Shown piece by piece: positions 1-7,920 of a stretch of DNA of 38,979 bases. Origin of the DNA: an uncultured Caulobacter sp. GTDB taxonomy: Bacteria; Pseudomonadota; Alphaproteobacteria; Caulobacterales; Caulobacteraceae. The notes beneath the pieces are model-generated. The model did not search any database, was not told the DNA's origin, and saw nothing but the letters and a program-made list of their open reading frames with translations. The first letter of the stretch is position 1. Every line of letters starts with the position of its first letter. The position numbers and the translations under genes are program-made. Location: NCBI GenBank assembly GCA_937925635.1, contig CALALX010000070.1, positions 1-38,979 on the forward strand, given 5' to 3'.

Positions 1-480
1 CTCTAGCGCTCCGACCGATCCGGAGCGGCGGGGGACACACGCTGAAGTGCATGTCCCCGATCCTTGCGAGACTCTGAGGACAGATCTTCGCAAGACAATT
101 GAGGACAATCGACCCTTTTCGGAGACATCCGCGCCGCGCGTGCCTTCCGGTTCGATCCACCCCGCCAGGGTCGGCGACATACTGGTCGGATGGACAGACC
201 GTCGACCATCCCGAAAGTCCTCACAGTCCTTGCGGAGCAAGCGTTCTCCGCCCAGGCCGGAGCCGGACGCGAGGTGCGGCGTTCGACCGCCATGCGTGGC
301 CGCGGCGCGATCCGCGCCCGTCTTCGGCGGGCCTCGCCCCCGGCTTCGGCGGCCCTCGAAACGCACGCGAAACACTGGGGACACTTCGGCGATCGCTTCA
401 GTATCGTCCGTTCAAGGGGCGGTCACTTCAGCATCGGCTTGAGTATCGGGCCTCGGCCGGTCGGCGAAGACCGGGATGCC
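1..480. other. Non-coding stretch with REP-like hairpin and degenerate repeats
   Basis: No open frame here looks like a protein: the open frames have arginine/proline/serine-rich shadow composition and no good ribosome binding site. The stretch holds a GGGGACA...TGTCCCC hairpin (31-58), a second GGGGACAC motif near 375-382, and short imperfect direct repeats of CTTCAGTATCG / CTTCAGCATCG at about 397-437. A small hairpin GCGGAG...CTCCGC lies near 233-252. The content suggests a graveyard of REP-like or mobile-element remnants downstream of the minus-strand gene that ends at 481. What lies left of the window is unknown. Confidence 0.5.
31..58. repeat. REP-like hairpin (GGGGACA...TGTCCCC)
   Basis: Seven-base arms GGGGACA (31-37) and TGTCCCC (52-58) enclose a loop that contains GAAGTGCA. 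The same outer arms and the GAAGTGCA core recur at 29765-29792, and related arms occur at 26800-26832, 29006-29030 and 29043-29077. This copy is therefore a dispersed member of the family associated with the RAYT gene at 29175. Confidence 0.7.
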
Positions 481-792
481 TCAGGCCGACGGCAGCGGCG
501 TCCAGAGGTCGATGACGCTGTCCAGCTCCAGCGTCGGCAGCCGCTCGGCGACAGCGTCCTGCTGGCGCGCGCGTTGGTCGGCGTCGAAGTCCGGCCGCTC
601 GAAGAACCGCCGGCGCGCCTCTCGGTCCGGCCAGCGGGCGATGGCCGTCCAAACGCCGTCGTCGCCCTTGAACAGCGCCGAGCCACCGGAGCCGTAGTGG
701 TCGACGGCGACCTGGGTCACCCCAGCCCAGTCGCGGGCGTACTGCTCTTCCAGACCGGGCTTGAGGCGCATGCGGTAGACGGCGACGAACAT
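481..792 (-). CDS. ABM-superfamily-like small protein
   Basis: The protein has 103 residues, beginning MFVAVYRMRLKPG and ending near TLELDSVIDLWTPLPSA. The pattern is a short beta strand followed by 'KPG.EEQY', a 'W' in 'DGVWTAIARWPD', then 'RRRFFERPDFD'. It resembles the ferredoxin-like dimeric alpha/beta-barrel fold of antibiotic-biosynthesis monooxygenase or stress-response barrel proteins. No cofactor residues identify a reaction. The ATG at 792 shares one base with the TGA of the upstream DUF4287 gene (TGATG), so the two are probably translationally coupled. The fold is inferred from pattern only. Confidence 0.65.
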   Translation of the reverse strand: MFVAVYRMRLKPGLEEQYARDWAGVTQVAVDHYGSGGSALFKGDDGVWTAIARWPDREARRRFFERPDFDADQRARQQDAVAERLPTLELDSVIDLWTPLPSA

Positions 793-1376
793 CAGCTGGC
801 GTCCCAGGCTTTTCGCAGCAGCGTCCTGAGCGCCGCGTCGACCTGGCCCGGCGAGTCGAGCGTTACGGCCGCCTTCAGCCGCTCCGACCAACCCTCGTTC
901 CTCGGGGCCTCCAGGCGCGGATCGGCGTCCGGCGACACGCAGAGCCCCAGCCGCGCCTTGCCGCCCCTGATCGGGCGCACGGCCGCGAACTGGAAGTTCC
1001 GCGACCAGGCGGAAAAGCCCTTGCGCTGGCCCGTGACGAGGCCCTCGAAGTCCTGGACCGCCGCCTCGACCGCCTCGAAGATCGCCGTCGAGGCGGGGTC
1101 TTTCCACAGCGCCGCGCGCAGGCCATCCGCGTCGTCCCAGCCCGCCGCGCTCGGGAAGGCGACCGACAGCACGTGCGCGGCCCGGTTGACCCCCAGGCCG
1201 TGGTGCTCGCGCAGCCAGGCGGACTGTCTGCCGGGCGTCGACTCGGGGCACGTCCGGGCGATGGCGACCCACTCGGCGAGGGTCTTGCCGGTGTCGCGCT
1301 CAAGGCTAGCCTCGACCGAGGCGAACCATTTCTTCTGCCGCTCGGTCAGATGCTCGCCGCCGCCGCGTGTTCCCAT
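792..1376 (-). CDS. DUF4287/DUF5655-type protein
   Basis: About 194 residues from the ATG at 1376, which follows a GGAGAG ribosome binding site about seven bases upstream. A start further out at 1433 would overlap the divergent HIT gene and lacks support. The N-terminal part, with 'LTERQKKWFASVEASLERDTGKTLAEWVAIAR' character, matches the DUF4287 pattern. The second half (residues about 80-190, 'LWKDPASTAIFEAVEAAV' ... 'NFQFAAVRP') resembles DUF5655, which is related to predicted transport or nucleic-acid proteins. The biochemical role is unknown. It probably forms a two-gene operon with the overlapping ABM-like gene and is divergent from the HIT gene. Confidence 0.75.
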   Translation of the reverse strand: MGTRGGGEHLTERQKKWFASVEASLERDTGKTLAEWVAIARTCPESTPGRQSAWLREHHGLGVNRAAHVLSVAFPSAAGWDDADGLRAALWKDPASTAIFEAVEAAVQDFEGLVTGQRKGFSAWSRNFQFAAVRPIRGGKARLGLCVSPDADPRLEAPRNEGWSERLKAAVTLDSPGQVDAALRTLLRKAWDAS

Positions 1377-1432
1377 GCTTGCGCTCTCCGTCGCCTGGGG
1401 TAGGAGCATGGAACAGCTGATGGAGACCGGCA

Positions 1433-1870
1433 ATGAGCCTCGACGGCGTCTACGACGACGGCAACATCTTCGCCAAGATCGTGCGGGGCGAGATGCCCAG
1501 CGTGAAGGTCTACGAGGACACCGAGATCCTGGCGTTCATGGACGTCTTCCCGCAGGCGAAGGGCCATGTGCTGGTCATTTCGAAGACCTCCAAGGCGCGG
1601 AATCTGCTCGACGCCGAGCCCAAGACGCTGGGACGGGTGATCGGCGGGGTCCAGAAGGTGACCCGCGCGGTGAAGGCGGCGCTCAAGCCCGATGGAATCG
1701 TGGTGACCCAGTTCAATGGCGCGCCGGCCGGCCAGACCGTGTTCCACCTGCACTTCCACATCATCCCGCGCTGGGATGGCGTGCCGCTGGGCCGTCACGG
1801 CGAAGGCATGGCCGACATCGAGGCGTTGAAGGCTCTGGCCGAACAGATCTCGGCGGCCCTCGACGGCTAG
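1433..1870 (+). CDS. HIT family nucleotide hydrolase
   Basis: A 145-residue histidine-triad protein. The signature HLHFHIIPR places the triad at H105, H107 and H109, with the upstream 'GHVLVISK' and 'NGAPAGQTVFH' segments typical of the HINT/Fhit-like branch. Such enzymes hydrolyse phosphoramidates or dinucleoside polyphosphates through a nucleotidyl-histidine intermediate. The actual substrate cannot be read from sequence. The start ATG at 1433 is supported by GGAG at 1422-1425. The 3' end overlaps the convergent gene at 1867-2421 by four bases. Probably cytoplasmic; no signal peptide. Confidence 0.9.
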   Translation: MSLDGVYDDGNIFAKIVRGEMPSVKVYEDTEILAFMDVFPQAKGHVLVISKTSKARNLLDAEPKTLGRVIGGVQKVTRAVKAALKPDGIVVTQFNGAPAGQTVFHLHFHIIPRWDGVPLGRHGEGMADIEALKALAEQISAALDG

Positions 1871-2421
1871 AACTTGTAGTTCCAGTCGAGACCCAGGCCC
1901 CATTTCCCCGGGTACCCGAACTTGAACTTTGGTCCCAGGTCGTAGCCCGGCGGGGCCGGCTCGGCCGGTCCCAGCGAGGGCAGGGGCGGGCCGTAGTGCT
2001 CGACGCCGGCGCCGGGCCGTCCAGGCAGCCTCGGCGGCGCTTCGCAGCGGCAGGCCGCCTCCGCCTGGACCTCATAGGTCAGGTAGATGTGCTCGCTCTT
2101 CAGCTCGCCGTTCTTGTACGGGAAGCTGTCGGGGTGATTGTCGATCATCCGCCGCACGATCTGCCCGGTGCGGTTGGCGATGATCCGCACGTCGAGCACG
2201 CAGAAGTGGCCGTCGGTCTCGCAACCGCCCTCGCAGGCGAAGCGGTCGAGCAGGCCCTCGCGGGCCTTGGTGATCGCCGCCTCGCGCGCGAAGTTCCAGT
2301 TGCTGACGGACGTACGGTCCAGGCTGGGCGTGACGTCGTAGTCGCCGCTGATCCAGGCGGTGCGGGTATCTTCCGGCTTGACGGCATCGCCCGACTTCCG
2401 GTCGGTCAGAACGCAGGGCAT
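1867..2421 (-). CDS. Conserved hypothetical protein, proline-rich C terminus
   Basis: 184 residues, not recognised. The N-terminal 125 residues look folded. They include cysteines C60, C64 and C71 in 'FACEGGCETDGHFC', and a strand-rich 'VLDVRIIANRTGQIVRRMIDNHPDSFPYKNGELKSEH' type region. A C-rich patch 'AACRCEAPPRLPGRPG' leads into a Pro/Gly-rich tail. There is no signal peptide or membrane segment. The ATG at 2421 is preceded by GGAGG eight bases upstream, which supports the start. It converges on the HIT gene with a four-base overlap of stop codons. Confidence 0.7.
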   Translation of the reverse strand: MPCVLTDRKSGDAVKPEDTRTAWISGDYDVTPSLDRTSVSNWNFAREAAITKAREGLLDRFACEGGCETDGHFCVLDVRIIANRTGQIVRRMIDNHPDSFPYKNGELKSEHIYLTYEVQAEAACRCEAPPRLPGRPGAGVEHYGPPLPSLGPAEPAPPGYDLGPKFKFGYPGKWGLGLDWNYKF

Positions 2422-2480
2422 GACTTTGGCCTCCCACGCGATGGCGAGACCCTAGCACACTTCAGAGGCGAGCGCGCTGG

Positions 2481-3428
2481 TCAGCGACGGGGGATGGCGT
2501 CGGCGATCGCCTCAGCCCTGGCGAACAGCGCCGGGTCGATCGCCAGGTCGACGGCGGCGACATTGTCGTCCAGCTGCGAGGGACGGCTGGCGCCGACGAT
2601 GGCCGAGACGACGTTGGGCTCGCGCAGAACCCAGGCCAATGCGAACTGGGCGAGGGTGCAGCCCGCCTCGGCCGCGATCGGCTTCATCCTCTGCACAGCC
2701 TCCAGCACCTCGCGCCGCATCCAGCCGCCTATGGCGCCGGACATCTCGTCGCTGGCGGCCCGGCTGTCGGCCGGGGGCGGGCTGTCGGGGTCGTACTTTC
2801 CGCTCAGGACCCCCTGGGCCAACGGCGACCAGACGATCTGCGAGACGCCGTGGGCGGCGCAGAAGGGGATCACCGCCTTCTCCGGCCGCCGCCACAGGAT
2901 GGAATACTGCGGCTGGCTGGAGACGAAGCGCTCGACGCCCGGGATGGCGAAGGCGGCTTCGATCTGTTCAGGCGACCATTCGCTGAAGCCGATCCAGCGC
3001 GCCTTGCCGGCGCGGACGACCTCGCTCAGCGCCTCCATGGTCTCCTCCAGCGGCGTCTCTGGGTCGTAGCGATGGCACTGATAGAGGTCGACGTAGTCCG
3101 TCCGCAGCCGCTTGAGCGAGGCGTCGATCTGCTTGTGCACCTGGGCGCGGGACAGACCCTGGTCCTCGTCGCTCATCCGACCCCACAGTTTGGTGGCCAT
3201 GATGTAGCTGTCGCGCGGCCGGTCCTTCAGCGTTTCGCCCAGCACCGTCTCCGCCGCGCCGCGGCCGTAGACGTTGGCCGTGTCGAAGAAGTTGATGCCG
3301 AGGTCGAAGGCGCGGTCGACGCAAGCGCGCGCGTTGTCCGCCTCGACCCCGACGCCGTAGGTCAGCCACGAACCGAGCGAGATCTCGGACACTTCAAGGT
3401 CGCTGGCGCCCAGCCTGCGGTACTTCAT
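2481..3428 (-). CDS. Aldo/keto reductase
   Basis: 315 residues with the complete aldo/keto reductase (beta/alpha)8 pattern. The catalytic tetrad is visible: D49 and Y54 in 'FFDTANVYG', K80 in 'MATKLWG' and H119 in 'LYQCHRYD'. Late residues 'SAIVGASRPSQLDDN' form the NADPH-binding end. The 'GSWLTYG' and 'LYQCHRYDPETPLEETMEAL' features place it near the YhdN/Kv-beta-like branch. It probably reduces aldehydes or ketones with NADPH in the cytoplasm; the substrate is unknown. The gene stands 42 bases from the next minus-strand gene upstream and could be cotranscribed with that sulfotransferase. Confidence 0.92.
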   Translation of the reverse strand: MKYRRLGASDLEVSEISLGSWLTYGVGVEADNARACVDRAFDLGINFFDTANVYGRGAAETVLGETLKDRPRDSYIMATKLWGRMSDEDQGLSRAQVHKQIDASLKRLRTDYVDLYQCHRYDPETPLEETMEALSEVVRAGKARWIGFSEWSPEQIEAAFAIPGVERFVSSQPQYSILWRRPEKAVIPFCAAHGVSQIVWSPLAQGVLSGKYDPDSPPPADSRAASDEMSGAIGGWMRREVLEAVQRMKPIAAEAGCTLAQFALAWVLREPNVVSAIVGASRPSQLDDNVAAVDLAIDPALFARAEAIADAIPRR

Positions 3429-3470
3429 GGCGTTCCTCCGGTGCGCCGCGCAGGGCGGCTGTCGCGAACT

Positions 3471-4319
3471 CTAGTTCCCCTGGAAGCCGCGCGGCTCGGA
3501 AAAGTAGCGATAACCGAAGTCGTGCTTCAGATTGCGATCCAGGATCCTGCGAAGGAGGGCATCGTCCTCCTCGGAAAAGGCGACCGTATCGGGTCCGGTC
3601 CGGACGGCCTGCTCCTCGACATTGGGATCCTGGGCCCGGGCCATGACATCCTTGTCTCCGGCCGCGGCGCCGGCCGCCCAGGCCTCGTCGCTGAGCGCAA
3701 GGCCCAGCTGCTCGCCGAGCGCCTTCAGCGACCCCGTGCGATCGCGCGCGAAGTCTTCATAGCGGAAGGTCCGCGTCGATCGGGGATGGCGGCTGGCGAC
3801 TTCGCCCCACTGGTTGAGGAAGTGGATGTACCACCAGACGTCGCAGACATAGGCCTTGCTGGTCGGATCGCCGGCCACGTATCGCGAGAAGGGCACATTG
3901 TAGGTCTCCCGCCATTTCTCGTAGTTCGAGATCAACACATTGCGGATGTCCCGCACCACCACGCCATAGGGCGGCGGCGGGAACAGGGCCCGCACCCAGG
4001 TCCAGCGCAGGGCGTTGGGCGCGATGGTGTGCGTGCTGGCGATGCGCGGCAGTTGCGGGTGCATCCGCGCGTGCTTCGGGTGGCCGATCAGATCGTTGGA
4101 GGAGGCGTTGTTGAAGTAGCGCGGCGGCTGTACGCCGTAATGGTGGGCGATCGCATGGCTGAGCATCCACTTGATCCAGTGGGTGCCCGAATGCTGGCCG
4201 GTGATCAGGAAGCCCTGCCAGTCGCGATACCTCAGCAGGCCGAGGTTGGTGTTGTCCCGGTTCGCGCAGTGGCGACGAAACGCCGCTTCCATGGCGGGCA
4301 GGGAGGAGAAGTCGGTCAT
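3471..4319 (-). CDS. Sulfotransferase family protein
   Basis: 282 residues. The PAPS-binding elements of cytosolic-type sulfotransferases are visible. 'GQHSGTHWIK' (41-50) corresponds to the 5'-phosphosulfate loop. 'VVVRDIRNVLISNY' (120-133) corresponds to the 3'-phosphate-binding RDPxDxxxSxY region. 'FRYEDFARD' follows in the usual third motif position. The enzyme should transfer sulfate from PAPS to a hydroxyl group on an unknown acceptor. It is divergent from a second, differently built sulfotransferase at 4423, with about 100 bases between them, so both may be expressed from one intergenic region. No signal peptide is seen. Confidence 0.8.
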   Translation of the reverse strand: MTDFSSLPAMEAAFRRHCANRDNTNLGLLRYRDWQGFLITGQHSGTHWIKWMLSHAIAHHYGVQPPRYFNNASSNDLIGHPKHARMHPQLPRIASTHTIAPNALRWTWVRALFPPPPYGVVVRDIRNVLISNYEKWRETYNVPFSRYVAGDPTSKAYVCDVWWYIHFLNQWGEVASRHPRSTRTFRYEDFARDRTGSLKALGEQLGLALSDEAWAAGAAAGDKDVMARAQDPNVEEQAVRTGPDTVAFSEEDDALLRRILDRNLKHDFGYRYFSEPRGFQGN

Positions 4320-4422
4320 GGTCTGCGCAACTCTGCGGATGGTCGCCTAGGCAGTACGGTGCAAGTCGACCGACGGCAACCTGCAGGTCGACGGCGGCGA
4401 GCCCGGCCGCTAGAGGTCGATG

Positions 4423-5217
4423 ATGACGTCGACCGCCCCCACTCCGTCGCAGGACCTCGTCGCCTGCATCCGTATTCCCAAGAGCGGCTCCAAGAGCTTC
4501 GCGACGCTCGTCGCGGCGGCCTTCGAGGGACGGGGGACCTTCTATCTGCCCGACACCTGGCGGCCGGAAGCGCGGATCAGCCGCTGGCAGGCCTTCCGGC
4601 TCTGGCGGTCGCAGACTCAGAACCTGCGCTCCAAGCTCGGCGTCTGGAGCCTGGACGACGCCCTGGCCCGCATCGATCGCGACGCAGTGGCGGGCGACCT
4701 GGTCGTCGGCGGGCATTTCGACTACGGCACGGTCTCCGGCGGGATGAAGCGGCCGGTCCGAAGCATCGTGATGATGCGCGACCCAGCGGAGCGCCTGCAA
4801 TCGGAGTACGCCTACGCTCGCGTCGGCTTCCTGAAGAAGAAGCCCTGGCAACGCTTCGACGCCCACCTGTTGGCCAAGGCGGCCGGTCGCTACGACTTCG
4901 ACGGCTTCATCGACTTCCAGCGCGACCACGCCGAAGTCTACGGCGACGTCGCCGCCGGCTACCTCGGCTGGAAGGGCGGCATGTCGGCGTCCGACGTGCG
5001 GGCCACGGTCTGGTGCTGGGGGGTGCTCGATCGGGCGGAGGCCTTCGCCGCCGACCTGTCGGACCGCGTGGGCCGCGCCTTGAGCTTCCCGCGCTCGAAC
5101 GTGACGGCGGGCAAGGGCGAGGAGAAGCCGACCGCCGACCAGCGCCGCCGCATCGAGGCCCTGTCGCCCCGCGACCATGAACTCTACGCGCTCTGCCGTG
5201 GCGAGGCCGCCGGGTAG
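4423..5217 (+). CDS. Sulfotransferase-like P-loop protein
   Basis: About 264 residues. Two tandem ATG codons (4420, 4423) are possible. GAGG at 4413-4416 sits six bases before the second, so I chose 4423. 'CIRIPKSGSKSF' near the N terminus resembles the IPKxGxxS 5'-PSB loop of carbohydrate/heparan-type sulfotransferases. 'VMMRDPAERLQSEYAYAR' matches the RDPxxRxxSxY 3'-phosphate site. It therefore belongs to the sulfotransferase family 2-like group, distinct from its divergent neighbour. The acceptor may be a glycan or lipid but is not shown. It converges on clpA. Confidence 0.78.
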   Translation: MTSTAPTPSQDLVACIRIPKSGSKSFATLVAAAFEGRGTFYLPDTWRPEARISRWQAFRLWRSQTQNLRSKLGVWSLDDALARIDRDAVAGDLVVGGHFDYGTVSGGMKRPVRSIVMMRDPAERLQSEYAYARVGFLKKKPWQRFDAHLLAKAAGRYDFDGFIDFQRDHAEVYGDVAAGYLGWKGGMSASDVRATVWCWGVLDRAEAFAADLSDRVGRALSFPRSNVTAGKGEEKPTADQRRRIEALSPRDHELYALCRGEAAG

Positions 5218-5225
5218 AGCGCGAG

Positions 5226-5245
5226 GGCGCGACCGAAATCGCGCC
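5226..5245. terminator. Hairpin between convergent sulfotransferase and clpA
   Basis: Perfect seven-base arms GGCGCGA (5226-5232) and TCGCGCC (5239-5245) with a six-base loop lie between two convergent stop codons. No U-tract follows on either strand, so this is at best a weak or factor-assisted terminator. Confidence 0.4.
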
Positions 5246-5255
5246 GCCGTCACGG

Positions 5256-7580
5256 CTATTCGGCCAGCGCCGGCTCCTCGATCTCAGGCGCGCCCGGCGC
5301 GCGCGGACCGGCTCCGTCGACCTCGAACTCGAAGGCGATCTTGCCGTCCTTGAGCACGACCCGAACGTGGCCGCCCTTGGCCAGCTTGCCGAACAGGATG
5401 TCGTCGGCGAGCGGCTTGTTGATGTGCTCCGGGATGACGCGGGCCAGGGGGCGCGCGCCGTAGAGCTCGTCGAAGCCGTTCTTGGCCAGCCAGTCGGCCG
5501 CCTCGTCGGAGGTCTCGATGGTGACGTTGCGGTCGGCCAGCTGGGCCTCGAGCTGCATCACGAACTTCTGCACCACCTGGCGGATGATCTCCGGCGTCAG
5601 CGGCTTGAACTGGACGATGGCGTCCAGGCGGTTGCGGAACTCCGGCGTGAACAGCCGCTTCAGCGCCTCGTCGACCTCGTCCTCCTGCTTGCCGCGGCCG
5701 AAGCCGATGGTCTGGCGCTGGGCGTCGGCGGCGCCGGCGTTGGTGGTCATGATCAGGACCACGTTCCGGAAATCGACCTTCTTGCCGTTGCTGTCGGTCA
5801 GCTGGCCATTGTCCATCACCTGCAGCAGGATGTTGTAGACGTCCGGGTGCGCCTTCTCGATCTCGTCGAGCAGGACGACGGCGTGAGGATGCTGGTCGAC
5901 CGCGTCGGTCAGCTGGCCGCCCTGGTCGTAGCCGACGTAGCCCGGAGGGGCCCCGATCAGGCGGCTGACCGTGTGGCGCTCCATGTACTCGCTCATGTCG
6001 AAGCGCAGCAGCTCGATGCCGAGCGTCGAGGCCAGTTGCCGCGCGGCCTCGGTCTTGCCCACGCCGGTCGGACCGCTGAACAGGTAGCAGCCGATCGGCT
6101 TGTTCGGATCGCGCAGGCCGGCGCGGGCCATCTTCATGGCGCTGGCCAGCTGGGCGATGGCCTCGTCCTGGCCGAAGACGGCCCGCTCAAGGTCGTTCTG
6201 CAGTTCCTTCAGGGCCTCGGTGTCGGTCTTGCTGACCGACTTGGGCGGGATGCGGGCGATCTTGGCGACGACGCTCTCGATCTCCTTCACGCCGATCGTC
6301 TTCTTCCGCTTCGATTCGGGCAGCAGCATCTGCGATGCGCCGGCCTCGTCGATGACGTCGATCGCCTTGTCCGGCAGCTTGCGGTCGGTGATGTATTTCG
6401 CCGACAGGTCCACCGCCGTCTTCAGGGCGTCGTTGGTGTATTTCAGCTTGTGAAATTCCTCGTAGTAGACCTTGAGTCCCTTGAGGATTTTCAAGGTGTC
6501 CTCGATCGTCGGCTCATTGACGTCGATCTTCTGGAACCGGCGCAGCAGGGCGCGGTCCTTCTCGAAATGCTGGCGGAATTCCTTGTAGGTGGTCGAGCCC
6601 ATGCAGCGCAGCGTGCCGCTCGCCAGGGCGGGCTTGAGCAGGTTGGAGGCGTCCATCGCCCCGCCGCTGGTCGCCCCGGCCCCGATCACCGTGTGGATCT
6701 CGTCGATGAACAGGATGGCGTTGGGGTGGGTCTCGAGCTCCTTGACCACCTGCTTGAGCCGCTCCTCGAAGTCGCCGCGGTAGCGAGTCCCGGCCAGCAA
6801 GGCCCCCATGTCCAGCGCGAAGATGGTCGCGCCTTCGAGCACTTCCGGCACCTGGTGGGTGACGATCTTGCGCGCCAGCCCCTCGGCGATGGCGGTCTTG
6901 CCGACGCCCGGATCGCCGACCAGCAGCGGGTTGTTCTTGGTGCGACGGCAGAGGATCTGGATCGCGCGCTCGACCTCGTTGAGGCGACCGATGAGCGGGT
7001 CCACCTTTCCCTGACGGGCCTTCTCGTTGAGATCGACGCAATAGGCCTCCAGGGCCTCGCCGCCGGTCTTCACGGACGCCTTTTCCTCTTCACCCTCGGT
7101 CGCGTTGGAGCCCTTGGCCTGCTTGGGCTCGGACACGCCGGCCTTCTTGGCGATGCCGTGCGCGATGTAGTTCACCGCGTCGTACCGCGTCATGTCCTGC
7201 TCCTGCAGGAAGTAGGCGGCATGGCTCTCACGCTCGGAGAACACGGCGACCAGCACATTGGCCCCCGTGACCTCGTCGCGGCCAGAGGATTGGACGTGGA
7301 TGACGGCGCGCTGGATCACGCGCTGGAAGCCGGCGGTCGGCTTGGCGTCCTCGCCGTCCTCGACGATCAGGCTGCGAAGCTCCGTATCGAGATAGCCGAT
7401 CAGTGTCTTCTTCAGCGCGGCGAGATCCACGTCGCAGGCGCTCATCACGCTGGCGGCGTCCTCGTCGTCCGTCAGGGACAGCAGGAGGTGCTCCAGCGTC
7501 GCGTACTCGTGCTTACGCTGATTGGCGTAGGCGACGGCGCGGTGGAGGGTCTCTTCGAGATTGCGCGAAAACGAGGGCAA
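5256..7580 (-). CDS. clpA: ATP-dependent Clp protease ATP-binding subunit ClpA
   Basis: 774 residues, the full family length. An N-domain (1-145) is followed by a charged linker. AAA-1 has Walker A GDPGVGKT (222-229) and Walker B ILFIDEIH (289-296). AAA-2 has Walker A GPTGVGKT (503-510) and Walker B VVLLDEIEK. 'TIGFG' (624-628) is the loop that docks ClpP, and the ClpB-type middle coiled coil is absent. It unfolds substrates for ClpP, with ClpS delivering N-degron proteins. The start is TTG at 7580, supported by GAGGAG seven bases upstream that overlaps the clpS stop. Only ten bases separate it from clpS, so they form an operon. Confidence 0.97.
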   Translation of the reverse strand: MPSFSRNLEETLHRAVAYANQRKHEYATLEHLLLSLTDDEDAASVMSACDVDLAALKKTLIGYLDTELRSLIVEDGEDAKPTAGFQRVIQRAVIHVQSSGRDEVTGANVLVAVFSERESHAAYFLQEQDMTRYDAVNYIAHGIAKKAGVSEPKQAKGSNATEGEEEKASVKTGGEALEAYCVDLNEKARQGKVDPLIGRLNEVERAIQILCRRTKNNPLLVGDPGVGKTAIAEGLARKIVTHQVPEVLEGATIFALDMGALLAGTRYRGDFEERLKQVVKELETHPNAILFIDEIHTVIGAGATSGGAMDASNLLKPALASGTLRCMGSTTYKEFRQHFEKDRALLRRFQKIDVNEPTIEDTLKILKGLKVYYEEFHKLKYTNDALKTAVDLSAKYITDRKLPDKAIDVIDEAGASQMLLPESKRKKTIGVKEIESVVAKIARIPPKSVSKTDTEALKELQNDLERAVFGQDEAIAQLASAMKMARAGLRDPNKPIGCYLFSGPTGVGKTEAARQLASTLGIELLRFDMSEYMERHTVSRLIGAPPGYVGYDQGGQLTDAVDQHPHAVVLLDEIEKAHPDVYNILLQVMDNGQLTDSNGKKVDFRNVVLIMTTNAGAADAQRQTIGFGRGKQEDEVDEALKRLFTPEFRNRLDAIVQFKPLTPEIIRQVVQKFVMQLEAQLADRNVTIETSDEAADWLAKNGFDELYGARPLARVIPEHINKPLADDILFGKLAKGGHVRVVLKDGKIAFEFEVDGAGPRAPGAPEIEEPALAE

Positions 7581-7590
7581 GCGGGGCTCC

Positions 7591-7920
7591 TCAATCCTTT
7601 TCCATGGTGCACTGAAGCGGATGCTGATGACGTCGAGCGGAATCGATCACCTGAGCCACCTTGGTCTCGGCCACTTCGTAGGTGAATACGCCGCAGACGC
7701 CGACGCCGTTCTGGTGCACGTGGAGCATGATGCGGGTCGCATCTTCGCGCGATTTGTTGAAAAAGCGCTCAAGCACGTACACGACGAATTCCATCGGCGT
7801 GTAGTCGTCGTTCAGGAGAAGCACGCGGTACAGCGAAGGCTTCGCGGTCTTCGGACGGGTCTGGGTGACCACCGCCGATCCCGTGCCGTTCGATCCAGCG
7901 CCTGACTTCTTCTCCGCCAT
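7591..7920 (-). CDS. clpS: ATP-dependent Clp protease adaptor ClpS
   Basis: 109 residues. The conserved core 'YRVLLLNDDYTPMEFVVYVLERFF' contains the N-degron pocket residues in the NDDYTPMEFVV stretch. 'MLHVHQNGVGVCGVFTYEVAETK' carries the H-x-x-G-x-G-x-C segment, and the flexible N-terminal arm that enters ClpA is about 25 residues. ClpS binds proteins with bulky hydrophobic N termini and hands them to ClpA. It lies directly upstream of clpA in the usual alphaproteobacterial order. Its leader contains two perfect hairpins (7936-8001). Confidence 0.97.
   Translation of the reverse strand: MAEKKSGAGSNGTGSAVVTQTRPKTAKPSLYRVLLLNDDYTPMEFVVYVLERFFNKSREDATRIMLHVHQNGVGVCGVFTYEVAETKVAQVIDSARRHQHPLQCTMEKD

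Noticed and set aside
190..3069. Very long plus-strand open frame (about 959 codons)
   Set aside because: It runs antisense to the ABM-like, DUF4287, hypothetical and aldo/keto reductase genes. Its Arg/Ala/Pro-rich composition is the usual high-GC shadow, and the real genes have domain motifs and ribosome binding sites.
5367..7685. Plus-strand frame of about 770 codons across clpA
   Set aside because: It is an antisense shadow of clpA and part of clpS, with repetitive Leu/Gln/His/Asp composition and no domain.
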